In this document: piece by piece, positions 1 through 8,733 of the stretch
How the letters are laid out: each line of letters opens with the position of its first letter
Numbering within the stretch: the stretch's first letter is position 1
Source: Paenibacillus mendelii
GTDB lineage: Bacteria; Bacillota; Bacilli; Paenibacillales; Paenibacillaceae
Assembly (NCBI RefSeq): GCF_024498075.1
Contig: NZ_JANHOF010000002.1
Span: 416,431 to 480,430 of the forward strand
Length of the DNA: 64,000 bases
Reading direction: 5' to 3'
Position numbers and translations under genes: made by a program
The notes under the pieces: model-generated
The model's database searches: none
What the model saw: only the letters and a program-made list of their open reading frames with translations
Told to the model about the DNA's origin: nothing

Positions 1-17
1 GATTTATAGTACGACGT

Positions 18-70
18 ATATGATACAATTAGTATCATATCATCTAAGATTATATGTTACATTTTGTATC
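18..70 (+). promoter_or_regulatory. Two Xre-type operators upstream of the beta-helix gene
   Basis: Site 1 (21-37) is TGATAC-AATTA-GTATCA, extended to a perfect 9-bp inverted repeat at 18-40. Site 2 (56-70) is GTTAC-ATTTT-GTATC. The same half-sites with the same 5-base spacer occur at the exopolysaccharide and lasso promoters. A weak promoter can be drawn with GATACA (22-27) as -35 and TAAGAT (45-50) as -10, which would put site 2 at the start point. From memory, the PBSX repressor Xre of B. subtilis binds GATAC-N5-GTATC. The remaining AT-rich sequence to 286 shows no convincing second promoter. Confidence 0.6.
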
Positions 71-286
71 TAGTCAATCCGGTCTCTATCGCGTTCGAGG
101 TGATTCATTACTTTGACAAGTATATTTATCTGATATTTCGATTTTACAAAGATATACATCTATTGTATCTTTTATGTGTTGTTATATTATTCATAAAAGT
201 AATGGATATTTTATGAATTGGGAGGTGAAATTGAATTGTTTATGGATTTTTTAACAAAATCTCTATAAAAGTTGGAGGATACTATC

Positions 287-1489
287 TTGAATACGAATTG
301 TTTTAGTAATCAACGAGCGCTGTTGGACGTGAACAGCAAAATAAAAATACATACTTTTTTTACACGGGCGCTTGAGGTTGTCTGTTTTACCCTTCTCGCT
401 TTCACCATCAGTTTCGAGGCAAGCAAGTTTCATTCTGATAACTATCCTGCCATCGCTTCTGCGAACGGCCAAGAATTATCCCCGGTTTTTTCCGTCGATG
501 ACGACACCTCGGCCATTCAAAGCATGATCGACCGAACGCCATACGGAGGCAAGCTCGTGATCCCGCCCGGCGTTTATAACCTGAATAAAAATCAGGAACT
601 TGCCGTCAATATCGATTATGGAAGAAGTTATTCCGCCTTGAAGATCACCAAACCCATTACCATCATAATGGACGGCGTTACGTTCAAGACGAAGACGCAG
701 AACAATCACGGCATTTTCTGGATTTATAAAGCGTCCAACGTCCATCTGAAAGGCGGGTCCTTGTTGGGCGACTCGATGCCGACGGAAGGGCTGCTATCGT
801 CCAGGGTAGCCGTTCTCGTACAGGAGAGCACGGGCTGCACAATCGAGAATATGAAGATGAACAATTTCTCGCAAGGCATCAATCTTTTCAAAACCAAAAA
901 ATGCACCGTCAAAAAGGTCACGACCGAAAACAACAAAGGCTCAGGCATCATCAGCATCCGATCCAAATATTCAACCATCGATTCCTCCATCATCCGCAAT
1001 TCCGGCGACGGCCATCTGTCCCTGTACGGTGGCGGGCGGCACAATATTGTTTCAAACAATATCGTTTCCGAAGATCGGCCGAATAAGAAATTTCAACAGG
1101 GCATCACGCTGGAGCTTGAGAGATACAGTACCGTGATCAATAATACCGTAAGCGGATTCTACTACGGCATCGATGTTAAAAACGGTTCTATGCTTTGCAA
1201 TATTACGCGGAATACGGTGACGAACAATCTGTTCAATATTGCCGTCCGTGCCGGAGATACCAACAGCAAGCAGCTCCCCAGCAATAACATCATTATCTTG
1301 AACAACAACGTTCTTAACCCGCGCAAGGTGCATCCAAATGCAGGCATCTATGTTGCATCAGCCAGCGGCATAGGACATATTATACAAGGCAATCATGTCA
1401 ATCAAGGCGATCTCATTTATGGCAGCCTGGTCATCGAAAAAAATTTAATCAGTAGATATGTCAGCTTCTCGGGAAATTTATATAAGTGA
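287..1489 (+). CDS. Exported right-handed parallel beta-helix protein (pectate-lyase-like fold)
   Basis: The start is TTG 287, set by GGAGG at 274-278 with 8-base spacing; an upstream in-frame TTG at 272 has no ribosome site. The product is 400 residues. A hydrophobic segment near residues 27-45 acts as signal peptide or anchor. Next come the DDTSAIQ and PPGVY motifs typical of pectate-lyase-3 beta-helix proteins, then many Asn-rich beta-helix coils. Such proteins bind, cleave or epimerise polysaccharides; WcaM of the colanic acid cluster is a beta-helix protein of the same kind. Inference: it acts on the polysaccharide made by the operon at 10066-28102, because it carries the same operators. 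No catalytic residues can be assigned by eye. Confidence 0.75.
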   Translation: MNTNCFSNQRALLDVNSKIKIHTFFTRALEVVCFTLLAFTISFEASKFHSDNYPAIASANGQELSPVFSVDDDTSAIQSMIDRTPYGGKLVIPPGVYNLNKNQELAVNIDYGRSYSALKITKPITIIMDGVTFKTKTQNNHGIFWIYKASNVHLKGGSLLGDSMPTEGLLSSRVAVLVQESTGCTIENMKMNNFSQGINLFKTKKCTVKKVTTENNKGSGIISIRSKYSTIDSSIIRNSGDGHLSLYGGGRHNIVSNNIVSEDRPNKKFQQGITLELERYSTVINNTVSGFYYGIDVKNGSMLCNITRNTVTNNLFNIAVRAGDTNSKQLPSNNIIILNNNVLNPRKVHPNAGIYVASASGIGHIIQGNHVNQGDLIYGSLVIEKNLISRYVSFSGNLYK

Positions 1490-1496
1490 GGAGAAT

Positions 1497-1548
1497 AAGA
1501 AAGAGATCGCGAGGTTTCGAACTGCACGCGATCTCTTTCTTATTGTTT
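1497..1548 (+). terminator. Intrinsic terminator of the beta-helix gene
   Basis: Perfect 15-bp arms AAGAAAGAGATCGCG (1497-1511) and CGCGATCTCTTTCTT (1527-1541), followed by a T-rich stretch, 8 bases after the stop codon. Confidence 0.85.
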
Positions 1549-1553
1549 ACGCA

Positions 1554-1589
1554 CGAAAAAATGCCCCTATACCAGAAGTATAGGGGCAT
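1554..1589 (-). terminator. Intrinsic terminator of the lasso operon
   Basis: 12-bp arms ATGCCCCTATAC (1561-1572) and GTATAGGGGCAT (1578-1589) with a 5-base loop. Read on the minus strand, the stem runs into a T tract (the A run at 1555-1560). It lies about 30 bases past precursor 1, and back to back with the convergent terminator of the beta-helix gene. Confidence 0.9.
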
Positions 1590-1618
1590 TGTGACTTGCA
1601 GCTAGTTAAAGTATGGAA

Positions 1619-1765
1619 TTACGAGATCGGCGGTTCATTGGTAACGTCAAGGTCGCTAGGACTAACAAAATCCACGTACTTAAAGCCTTTTCCCTCCATG
1701 GTCATGCTAACTTCGAGAGTTTCCAACGTCGGTTGTGACCAAATATTCTTCACTTGTTGTCTCAT
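1619..1765 (-). CDS. Lasso peptide precursor 1 (paeninodin type)
   Basis: This 48-residue reading frame starts at ATG 1765, 8 bases after AAAGGAGG. The leader (residues 1-23) has the W-x-x-P-x-L-E recognition pattern (W9, P12, L14) and ends in MTM, putting the conserved threonine at position -2. The 25-residue core begins EGKGFKYVD, so an isopeptide bond between the amino group of E1 and the side chain of D9 gives a 9-residue ring. It ends in serine, the residue phosphorylated in paeninodin by a cluster-encoded kinase. Glutamate at core position 1 is unusual; Gly, Ala, Ser and Cys are more common. It is the last gene of the operon, 30 bases after the exporter gene. Leader and ring closely match precursor 2 at 6632-6769; the tails differ. 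Confidence 0.9.
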   Translation of the reverse strand: MRQQVKNIWSQPTLETLEVSMTMEGKGFKYVDFVSPSDLDVTNEPPIS

Positions 1766-1795
1766 AATATCACCTCCTTTCAAGGTCATTGCGGC

Positions 1796-3577
1796 TTATC
1801 TCTTTGCTTCCGTCTGATAAGCCAGCAGCTGGCCGAACGTTCCTTTCGCTTCTCTCGCAAGCTGCTGATACTTCCCTTGCTGGATGACTTCGCCTTTCTC
1901 CATGACGATGACCTGATCCGCATTTCGAATAGTAGATAAACGATGCGCAATGACAATGATCGTCATACTCCCTTTCAGACGTTCCATAGCCTCCCGAATG
2001 ATCGCCTCGTTCTCGTTATCCAACGCGCTCGTTGCTTCATCCAGTACAAGGATCGACGGTTTGCGAAGCATGGCCCGGGCCAGCACAAGGCGCTGCCGTT
2101 CACCTCCCGATAGTCTGACGCCGCGATCCCCGATGATCGTATCAAGACCCTGAGGAAGACTTCGGACGAACTCGCTTGATGCCGAGAACTCTAACGCAGC
2201 CCATATCTGCTCCTCGCCTGCGTTCGGTTCGACCAGCAGCAAATTCTCTCTTATGCTGGAATGAAATAGGAACGGGTCCTGCGATACGTAGCTGACCGAG
2301 CTCCGCAGAGCATGCAGGTCGCCTTCGTTCAAGGGCACGCCGTCGATGACGACCTCGCCCTTCTCGGGTTTGATCAGCCCGATTAATATATCGATGAGCG
2401 TACTCTTGCCCGCGCCCGACTTGCCGACAATAGCCGTCATCCTATTGGCCGGGATGTAAATATTAACGTTGCGCAGTGCATAAGCGGAATCATGTGGGCC
2501 ATAACGGAATTGAATATTCCTGCACGCCATTCCTTCATGAATGACATATGGCTCCCGATGTCCGGCTACGTGCTCCTTGGCTGCCGAACATTCCTGCTGT
2601 AAGTCCAATAAACTTTTGAAGGCCGGAATCGTCGATGCGATCTGCTCCAGACTATTCTGAATATCGGTAAGCCTAGGCCATAGACGGGAGAAGATGACCA
2701 CGATCAGCATGAGTTGTTCGGTCCGTACCTTGAATACTTCGATAGATAAATAAACAAAGAGCACGATAAGAATGACCAGAGCCGTTCGATAAATGAATTG
2801 CGTGGTCGATTGCAGTCTCGTAAGCTGAACCAGATTGTGCTCCATTCGGTAACATAGGGATCGGAACCACGACAGATGGACGTCCTCTAGCCGATTAGTC
2901 TTAATGTCCTTGATTCCGTTGAAATGCTCGGTGACCCCGGTAAAATAACTTTGCGACAACTCCGTCGTGATGTCTCCAATCGTCTTCGCATTCCGTATAA
3001 ACCTGCGCGAGAAGATCAAAAGCAGAACGCCGCTAATCAGCACCAGAGCGGTAAGCTGCGACGATATCCAAAAGGCAAAAGCGATCTGGATGGCGGTAAA
3101 TAGGACGGAGGTCACCAACCGCAATGCCAGATGCGTGCCTTGGCTGACCCTCGCTAACTCAGAAGTCAATATATGATTGAAATCAGACTTTCTCTTCCGA
3201 AGGAAGAAGGACCAATTGGCCTGAAGCAAAGCCTGATACGTTTCCATTCTCAAGAAGCGAATAAATCCTTGTTGAATTTTTATATTCAAAATGGCCTGGT
3301 TTCTCTGCAGCAGCGCTTGCCCGATTATCAGAACTCCGTAAATGATCAAAATGACTGCCAGATTCAATTTTCCTTGAAGTCCTTCGAACAGCCCGGAAAT
3401 CATCGGAATGCTATCCACATTCATGTTGAACATTCCGATCAGACTCAACATCGGAATCAGCAAGTAGATGCTCATGCTTTCAAAGAAACTGATAATGACC
3501 ATTCCGAAGAGGTTGATATACAACCATTTTCCCGCATTGTTATGGAGTCGTTTGATATAAAAGACGATATGCGCCAC
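1796..3577 (-). CDS. Lasso peptide ABC exporter (D protein)
   Basis: 593 residues: an N-terminal six-helix exporter domain (about 1-320) and a C-terminal ATPase. The ATPase has Walker A VGKSGAGKST, signature LSGGERQ, Walker B ILVLDEATSALD and H-loop IAHRLST, all intact, so it is a half-transporter that should work as a homodimer. The start is GTG 3577, 5 bases after GGAGAGG. In lasso clusters the D protein exports the mature peptide and usually gives self-immunity. It sits between the nucleotidyltransferase gene and precursor 1. Confidence 0.88.
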   Translation of the reverse strand: MAHIVFYIKRLHNNAGKWLYINLFGMVIISFFESMSIYLLIPMLSLIGMFNMNVDSIPMISGLFEGLQGKLNLAVILIIYGVLIIGQALLQRNQAILNIKIQQGFIRFLRMETYQALLQANWSFFLRKRKSDFNHILTSELARVSQGTHLALRLVTSVLFTAIQIAFAFWISSQLTALVLISGVLLLIFSRRFIRNAKTIGDITTELSQSYFTGVTEHFNGIKDIKTNRLEDVHLSWFRSLCYRMEHNLVQLTRLQSTTQFIYRTALVILIVLFVYLSIEVFKVRTEQLMLIVVIFSRLWPRLTDIQNSLEQIASTIPAFKSLLDLQQECSAAKEHVAGHREPYVIHEGMACRNIQFRYGPHDSAYALRNVNIYIPANRMTAIVGKSGAGKSTLIDILIGLIKPEKGEVVIDGVPLNEGDLHALRSSVSYVSQDPFLFHSSIRENLLLVEPNAGEEQIWAALEFSASSEFVRSLPQGLDTIIGDRGVRLSGGERQRLVLARAMLRKPSILVLDEATSALDNENEAIIREAMERLKGSMTIIVIAHRLSTIRNADQVIVMEKGEVIQQGKYQQLAREAKGTFGQLLAYQTEAKR

Positions 3578-3593
3578 ATAATCCTCTCCATCC

Positions 3594-4775
3594 CTATGAT
3601 GGTGTTTGATGCCTCAATCGCCGCCAAACCCATAAGAATGGCCGCAATGGAAAGTAAAGAAGATGAAGCTGTTTCGGCAAAGGCAAGGTTTCAAGATCTC
3701 TATTATTCGGATACAGCAGACTTACGATCAGATACCACTTTTGCGGCGTTGATCGCAAAGAAAACAAATATTTTCTATAATAAATATCAAGCTCTTTCGG
3801 GACAGGGGATAGCGTAATCATATCTTTCATAAATACGATGGCCCCTTGCGCCAGCCGGTAAGGATGCAAGCCGGCAATCAACGGTTTCATTTCCGTCACG
3901 ATCGGTGTGTGGAAAAACTGAGCAGCCAGTATGAGTGCCTGTCCTCCCATTTGAGAGGAATCATGTTTGTTCATAAGCTTGATGATGCTTGCCCAATTCA
4001 ATGATTTCCGCGCCATGCGGTCGATATCGGCAAGCCATCTAAGACGAAACCAGGCATGTCTCGCTCCATGAGAAACAAGGAAAAAAAACAGATCTTCATT
4101 TCCAAGCGTATAGATAGGATATTTCGCCAATTTACTGACGCTTCTACGTTCCCACAGCTCATTAAAGGAAGGTTCTTTGCCCTTGTCAGGATTTAGTCTC
4201 CAATGAAGCTCGATTTGAACCCTGTTAATCGGGTGAGAGTAGGAGATATGATGGACTCTCCACTTCCAATCGCTCAGGACGCGGACTTCCTCGCTATCCG
4301 CGACAAATCCGGACTGAAGCAGCAGCTGTTCGGCCTTCTCGACATCATCATGCGAAACGAGAATGTCCAAATCTTTGCACGTACGGAGCGAAAGGTCGCC
4401 ATAAAGTGTTTCCGATAATACCGGTCCTTTCAGCATGAGCGTGCGTATGCAATGCTCATCGAACAAGCTGCATATTTTTTTCATTTCAGCGGTAAGACGC
4501 AGCATTTGTAACGTGTTCCTGTTGTATTCGTGATGAAAAGCTTGCATGACTTCGGCAGGTATCCGCTCGTCATCCATCTTCTTTGCATGGAGGTAGACGG
4601 TAGGGTAGACACGATGATGTTTGGCCAATTGAACGAAATGATTCCAATCGATGGCTTCCGGCTGATTGGCGCTATGCTCCGGCATAACAGAATCGGAACA
4701 AATGCCAGCGAACGAAAGCAGAAGCAAAAACTCTTTTGATAACGGGTTCAAATCGAGCGTGTGCGTCTTATTCAT
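3594..4775 (-). CDS. Nucleotidyltransferase-family protein of the lasso cluster
   Basis: 393 residues matching the uncharacterised nucleotidyltransferase family found near lasso and other natural-product genes. The fold signature is LMLKG (about 113-117) followed by an R-x3-D-L-D-I-L-V block (about 131-140) that carries the metal-binding aspartates. ATG 4775 overlaps the stop of the B2 protease by 4 bases (ATGA), so the two are translationally coupled. Family members occur in Bacillota lasso clusters with kinases, suggesting peptide tailoring such as nucleotide transfer. Its real substrate is unknown. Confidence 0.75.
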   Translation of the reverse strand: MNKTHTLDLNPLSKEFLLLLSFAGICSDSVMPEHSANQPEAIDWNHFVQLAKHHRVYPTVYLHAKKMDDERIPAEVMQAFHHEYNRNTLQMLRLTAEMKKICSLFDEHCIRTLMLKGPVLSETLYGDLSLRTCKDLDILVSHDDVEKAEQLLLQSGFVADSEEVRVLSDWKWRVHHISYSHPINRVQIELHWRLNPDKGKEPSFNELWERRSVSKLAKYPIYTLGNEDLFFFLVSHGARHAWFRLRWLADIDRMARKSLNWASIIKLMNKHDSSQMGGQALILAAQFFHTPIVTEMKPLIAGLHPYRLAQGAIVFMKDMITLSPVPKELDIYYRKYLFSLRSTPQKWYLIVSLLYPNNRDLETLPLPKQLHLLYFPLRPFLWVWRRLRHQTPS

Positions 4776-5248
4776 TCCAAAATGCTCCTTTGACTCTCAT
4801 TACTGTGCATGGACTTGCCGAAAGTAGCGACGACGGTATATTGATTCATTACATCCGCACCGGTCAAATACAATTTCCCGCTTCTTAACCAAGCATGCGC
4901 GGTCATTTTCCCCGATTCATTCTTGGATGTGCCTAGATACAACGTGCTTTCAATCTTACGCCTTTCAAGCATTTTCATCCCGGCAATAGCCATGACAAGA
5001 CATTTGCTTTCCCACCAAGTATGACGGCTGACAATATGAATCGCGCGTGATATCTGGATCATCACCTCTTCGTTGCCCTTGTCGCGTTGATAAGTGGTTT
5101 CCTCCATCCGGTTGCCCAGAGAAGGCGCCACTCTGGAGAACGGCAGCGCTTTAAGTATGCGAGCCCAGCCCAAGTAGAGGAAGGCTTCCAGAATCAATCG
5201 TCGCATAATCGGACGCATGGAAAAAAACCGTTTCAATATTTTCCACAA
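4772..5248 (-). CDS. Lasso leader peptidase B2 (transglutaminase-like)
   Basis: The family's cysteine protease fold is recognisable from the catalytic Cys in WESKCLVMAIAGMKML, His in AHAWLRSG and Asp in LTGADVM. It removes the leader so that residue 1 of the core becomes free for ring closure. The start is assigned to TTG 5248, 10 bases after AAAGGA and just past the stop of B1, giving 158 residues, the normal B2 size. An upstream ATG at 5356 would lie inside B1 and has no ribosome site. B1 and B2 are separate genes, as in paeninodin and other Bacillota clusters, not the fused B of proteobacterial systems. Confidence 0.87.
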   Translation of the reverse strand: MWKILKRFFSMRPIMRRLILEAFLYLGWARILKALPFSRVAPSLGNRMEETTYQRDKGNEEVMIQISRAIHIVSRHTWWESKCLVMAIAGMKMLERRKIESTLYLGTSKNESGKMTAHAWLRSGKLYLTGADVMNQYTVVATFGKSMHSNESQRSILE

Positions 5249-5268
5249 AGTGAATACGTCCTTTCTTT

Positions 5269-5577
5269 TTACAGATTGACACTTGCTTCTTCCTTCACGA
5301 CGATCAACTGTTCCTTTAACAGTTTGTTGAGGAAAATGATAACTTGCTCCTCGCAAACCGTTTGATTGACATCGAATTCCAAAGTAAGAACTTCAACAAG
5401 CCGCCCGACCGTTGTCGGCGTCTCGATAATATCCCAAATCCGTCCGCCGATCGCACCCAGGTTGTAATACTTACCAGTCTGGATGCTCATCATGACCTTA
5501 TCTTGATCCATGTTGCTTACAAGGGTATCTTCCGTTTGGCCGATGATATGGCCAGTCGTGATTAGTTCATCTTTCAT
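5269..5577 (-). CDS. Lasso precursor recognition protein B1 (PqqD-like RRE)
   Basis: 102 residues with the PqqD winged-helix pattern: a beta-hairpin with a G-x-Y-Y-N-L-G turn, then G-x-x-I-W-x-x-I, then helices ending near LLKEQLI. This domain binds the leader W-x-x-P-x-L motif and delivers the precursor to B2. ATG 5577 follows AAGGAGG by 9 bases and overlaps the end of the kinase gene by 11 bases. Confidence 0.88.
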   Translation of the reverse strand: MKDELITTGHIIGQTEDTLVSNMDQDKVMMSIQTGKYYNLGAIGGRIWDIIETPTTVGRLVEVLTLEFDVNQTVCEEQVIIFLNKLLKEQLIVVKEEASVNL

Positions 5578-6517
5578 TGGTGCACTCCTCCTTATGGCTT
5601 ACAAGCTGAAGTATTTGAGACGCTAAATAATGAGCGGTAAATCCGACGGTCGGCCTGCGTAGTTGGAACATATCTACATGCCGGGCGATGCTTGCCGATG
5701 TTGCGAAATGCCATTGCTCCAAATGGAGAAGCGAAATGAAATGATTGCGATAGGTATGATACAGCAGCATAGGGAAACGCTTAAGCTTCTCGACGGGCTC
5801 AATTTCCCAATGATCGTCTTCTGTTTTCACAAGCTCAAACACACCGCCAAGAGGTACAGGTTCCGTATAAAACTTAGCGACCACTGGTATGGCATACTTC
5901 TTGGAATCTCTCTCGTAAAGCGGTACATAACCGCTCGATTCCATCCCTAATTGATCGATGCTCTCTTGCCATAATTTTTGCTGCGGGTAAGCCGGCACAA
6001 CGGAAGGTACTCCTTCGTCCGAAAGAGTGACGGCGATAACGTCATCACTTAGCAAAGAGTATCCTTTACTAAGAAAAGCAGCCGCAAGCGTCGATTTCCC
6101 TGCTCCTGAATCGCCTATGAACGCGTAAGCCTTGCCTTCGATTACGACAGCGCTCCCATGCAGAGGGAATGTCTTCCTCTGGAATAGCAGCACTCCCATA
6201 CAGGTGCCAAGCAAATAGAGACGAATTTTTTTCTCATCCGCTCCCGCTATAGGAGAGACTATAACTTTCCGGCCATCCTGAATGCTGAATATCGCCGTGT
6301 CTGGAATGTAAAACAGCACTTGATCGTCTAGGACCGCATAGAAACTATGATAAATAGTCCGTTCTTCGTTCCACACCCTCGATAAATCTCCGATTGCCAC
6401 TTCCACATCAATTTCTTCCGTTAGCTCTACGGAACGAGTCAGTTCGGGAAGCGCAATTTCACTGGTTAATCGCATACCGAAGGCTGAATAGACCGTCTTC
6501 TCGGATGTTAGGACCAT
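5567..6517 (-). CDS. HPr-kinase-like lasso tailoring kinase
   Basis: This protein is homologous to the C-terminal domain of HPr kinase: HGSAVVIEGKAYAFIGDSGAGKST with the P-loop at about residues 135-143, then LLSDDV. It lacks the N-terminal domain of true HprK. In the paeninodin cluster the homologous kinase phosphorylates the C-terminal serine of the linear precursor; both precursors here end in serine, so the same reaction is expected. Several in-frame ATGs exist at the 5' end. I chose 6517 because GAGGGTG lies 9 bases upstream, but 6523 and 6535 remain possible. The protein is about 316 residues. Confidence 0.85.
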   Translation of the reverse strand: MVLTSEKTVYSAFGMRLTSEIALPELTRSVELTEEIDVEVAIGDLSRVWNEERTIYHSFYAVLDDQVLFYIPDTAIFSIQDGRKVIVSPIAGADEKKIRLYLLGTCMGVLLFQRKTFPLHGSAVVIEGKAYAFIGDSGAGKSTLAAAFLSKGYSLLSDDVIAVTLSDEGVPSVVPAYPQQKLWQESIDQLGMESSGYVPLYERDSKKYAIPVVAKFYTEPVPLGGVFELVKTEDDHWEIEPVEKLKRFPMLLYHTYRNHFISLLHLEQWHFATSASIARHVDMFQLRRPTVGFTAHYLASQILQLVSHKEECTNER

Positions 6518-6580
6518 GATCATCATCACCCTCATAGGTTGAATGTTGTCAATTGCTTGTAAGCGGTTAGTTTGATTGCA

Positions 6581-6614
6581 GGCCCTTAAACAACAGATGC
6601 ATTGTATAAGGGCC
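6581..6614 (-). other. Intergenic hairpin after lasso precursor 2
   Basis: Arms GGCCCTTA (6581-6588) and TAAGGGCC (6607-6614) enclose an 18-base loop in the 115-base gap between precursor 2 and the kinase gene, with no T tract after it. Hairpins just after the precursor gene are common in lasso operons and are thought to raise precursor mRNA over maturation-gene mRNA by stabilising the upstream end or attenuating readthrough. That role is inferred here. Confidence 0.6.
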
Positions 6615-6631
6615 GCAGATTACTTCAATAC

Positions 6632-6769
6632 TTAGGAAGGATCATAAATATCGTGATCGGATGGGCTAATGATGTCAACTACTTTCGTGCCTTTTCCCTC
6701 CATCGTCATGCTAACCTCAAGTACCTCCAGTTCTGGCTGCTCCCATGTTCTTTTAACTCGATTTTCCAT
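6632..6769 (-). CDS. Lasso peptide precursor 2 (paeninodin type)
   Basis: This 45-residue frame starts at ATG 6769, preceded by AAAGGAGG with 7-base spacing. Leader residues 1-23 contain W9, P12 and L14 (WEQPELE) and end LEVSMTM, exactly as in precursor 1. The 22-residue core begins EGKGTKVVD, giving an E1-D9 ring, and ends DPS with a C-terminal serine. Both cores share the motif I/V-S-P-S-D just past the ring. It is placed directly after the cyclase gene, followed by a hairpin, so it is probably the main product. Confidence 0.92.
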   Translation of the reverse strand: MENRVKRTWEQPELEVLEVSMTMEGKGTKVVDIISPSDHDIYDPS

Positions 6770-6798
6770 AGTATCACCTCCTTTCATACAGTCGGCTT

Positions 6799-8733
6799 CT
6801 AATGTCTGCTGAGAAACCTATATACGATTATGCTTCGCATAAGAAGTCTAATTTCCGGATCGAATGCTTCTTGCGGTCTGGGAGAATCCCCGACTTTCGC
6901 AAGAGCATCCCTGATAGCAGCCACATTCAAATATTCTGCTCCGAGCGAACTTCCGCAAAGCTGCAGAACCTCTTCTTTGAAAGGCTTCCATAGAGGGACC
7001 ATTCGATGAACCCAGTCCGCCCCTTGAACACCGCGTATTCGTTGGTTTAAGCGAACCTTGTCCGGCAGATGATTCTTGGTCGCTCTCCTAATAAGCGCGC
7101 GATCCATACCATGTTTCACATACTGTTCGATAGGGACGGACAAACAAAATCGGACCACTCTCGGGTCACAGGTCGGATCTCTCTCCCATATCGAGTATTT
7201 CAACGATAGCTTGGTCCCTTTCGTCCCTCTCAAATTCGCGATCATCAAATTCTGAAGGTGGTTGTGCCTCGCTTCGATATAATCTCTCCTCAGAAAACCG
7301 CTTAACGCTTCATCATGCTCTTGCAATTTCTCGAATATTTTCGTTTTCCGGGCAAAGTCCGGCGAAATCATACGAGGGAGTTCGGACTCGCCTCTGACTA
7401 GCGACTGCTCGGAGGTAAAAGACATCGCTTGCTTACCAATAATACGCATTAAGTAAGATCGCCTAATACCTCTTCGTTCGCTGAACATTCGCAGTTCCCG
7501 GTAGAATTGAAGCCACTTCAAACGTTTGAGCAGCATGGCATAATATTGAATGGCTGGTCCCCATGATATCGTTTGGTTACCTCTCGCACCAGTTAACATG
7601 ACGCCGACACCTTGCTGAGCAGCTGTCTCGTAAATGCCTCTGATCCAGAATGTATTCTCAAAATACTTATACGGCATTTCGAGGAGTTCTAGCCAGTCAT
7701 CCACTTCCGATATCGGGCTTCTGCCCTGAAAGTCCAAATAGCTGCTCTCAATATTGCCCACATGTTGAACGGTCGCCTGGATATATTCCCTCTCGTCCGC
7801 GACTCTGCCCCGATCCGTCCAATCTTTGAAATCGGATACGGGCACATAGCTGAACGTATGTAACTTTTTTCCCTTGTCGCCAAGCGCTCCTGCGGCGAAG
7901 CTGGCTATCGTCCCTGAGTCCAGGCCTCCGCTTAATTTTGCCCCGACATTTCGGTAAGATCGGATACTCGAATGGATGGCTGTCTGGAATACATCTCGAA
8001 ACGCCTCTTCATATTCGCTATCCGACTTCAAGTCAAGCTGCCCCGCGGGCACCACCCTTCCATAATGGGACAATGCAACCTTTCCATTCATGACCGTGAT
8101 CGTATGAGCCGGAGGAACTTGATTGATTTCCTTATAGAGTGTCGATGAAGTATCAGTTGTTTCTACCATGACCGGAATGGACAGAAATTCAGCGAGCCAC
8201 ATCTGATTCAACTCTTTCTTTACTGCGGGCAGAGCAAGCAAAGGAGCAATTGTCGTGCAGAACGCGACCCGCTCGCGGTTGTAATGATAGTAAAGAGTTC
8301 GATTTCCGAACAAGTCTCTTGCGCCGAATAGAAGCCGCTTGACCTCATCCCAGATGATGAAGGTAAAATCACCGATCAAATATCTAGGAGCTTCCGTTCC
8401 CCATTTGCGGTATGCATGTAGAATAAGATCGCTGTCCGTTAATCGTTCCTCATGGATGCTCTCGATCCCAAGCATGCTGATAAGCTCATTGCGATTGTCC
8501 AGAATAGCGTCCGCTGTTATCGCGAGTTTCCTCTCGGCATCATAGTAAGGCAGTTTCTCTCGAACCGATTCCGGGGTTACCCACTGGGCATGGCATCCAA
8601 AGGAAACCGCTCCATCTTGCCATATGCGTTTATCATCCGCAGGATAATGCTGCAACGACTGCATGAGTGTATGGATCTCATCCGTGATCGCATTGTCATG
8701 GTTGAAAGAGACAATGCCTGCGATCGCGCTCAT
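6799..8733 (-). CDS. Lasso cyclase (asparagine-synthetase-like C protein)
   Basis: 644 residues. An N-terminal glutaminase-like domain starts MSAIAGIV, with serine where true asparagine synthetases have the catalytic cysteine, as expected in a lasso cyclase. The C-terminal ATP-pyrophosphatase domain has the SGGLDS loop near residue 268. It adenylates the D9 side chain and joins it to the amino group of residue 1. The start is ATG 8733 after GGAGGAAAAG, overlapping the sulfotransferase stop in ATGA; an ATG at 8769 is upstream inside that gene and lacks a ribosome site. Confidence 0.92.
   Translation of the reverse strand: MSAIAGIVSFNHDNAITDEIHTLMQSLQHYPADDKRIWQDGAVSFGCHAQWVTPESVREKLPYYDAERKLAITADAILDNRNELISMLGIESIHEERLTDSDLILHAYRKWGTEAPRYLIGDFTFIIWDEVKRLLFGARDLFGNRTLYYHYNRERVAFCTTIAPLLALPAVKKELNQMWLAEFLSIPVMVETTDTSSTLYKEINQVPPAHTITVMNGKVALSHYGRVVPAGQLDLKSDSEYEEAFRDVFQTAIHSSIRSYRNVGAKLSGGLDSGTIASFAAGALGDKGKKLHTFSYVPVSDFKDWTDRGRVADEREYIQATVQHVGNIESSYLDFQGRSPISEVDDWLELLEMPYKYFENTFWIRGIYETAAQQGVGVMLTGARGNQTISWGPAIQYYAMLLKRLKWLQFYRELRMFSERRGIRRSYLMRIIGKQAMSFTSEQSLVRGESELPRMISPDFARKTKIFEKLQEHDEALSGFLRRDYIEARHNHLQNLMIANLRGTKGTKLSLKYSIWERDPTCDPRVVRFCLSVPIEQYVKHGMDRALIRRATKNHLPDKVRLNQRIRGVQGADWVHRMVPLWKPFKEEVLQLCGSSLGAEYLNVAAIRDALAKVGDSPRPQEAFDPEIRLLMRSIIVYRFLSRH

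Noticed and set aside
231-254. Seven-codon leader peptide (TTG, with GGAGG 5 bases before) upstream of the beta-helix gene
   Set aside because: The ribosome site is good, but a frame this short occurs by chance, and no attenuator structure follows it.
3173-3817. A 214-residue open frame on the + strand
   Set aside because: It lies opposite the lasso exporter and nucleotidyltransferase genes, has no ribosome site, and its composition is that of an antisense shadow.
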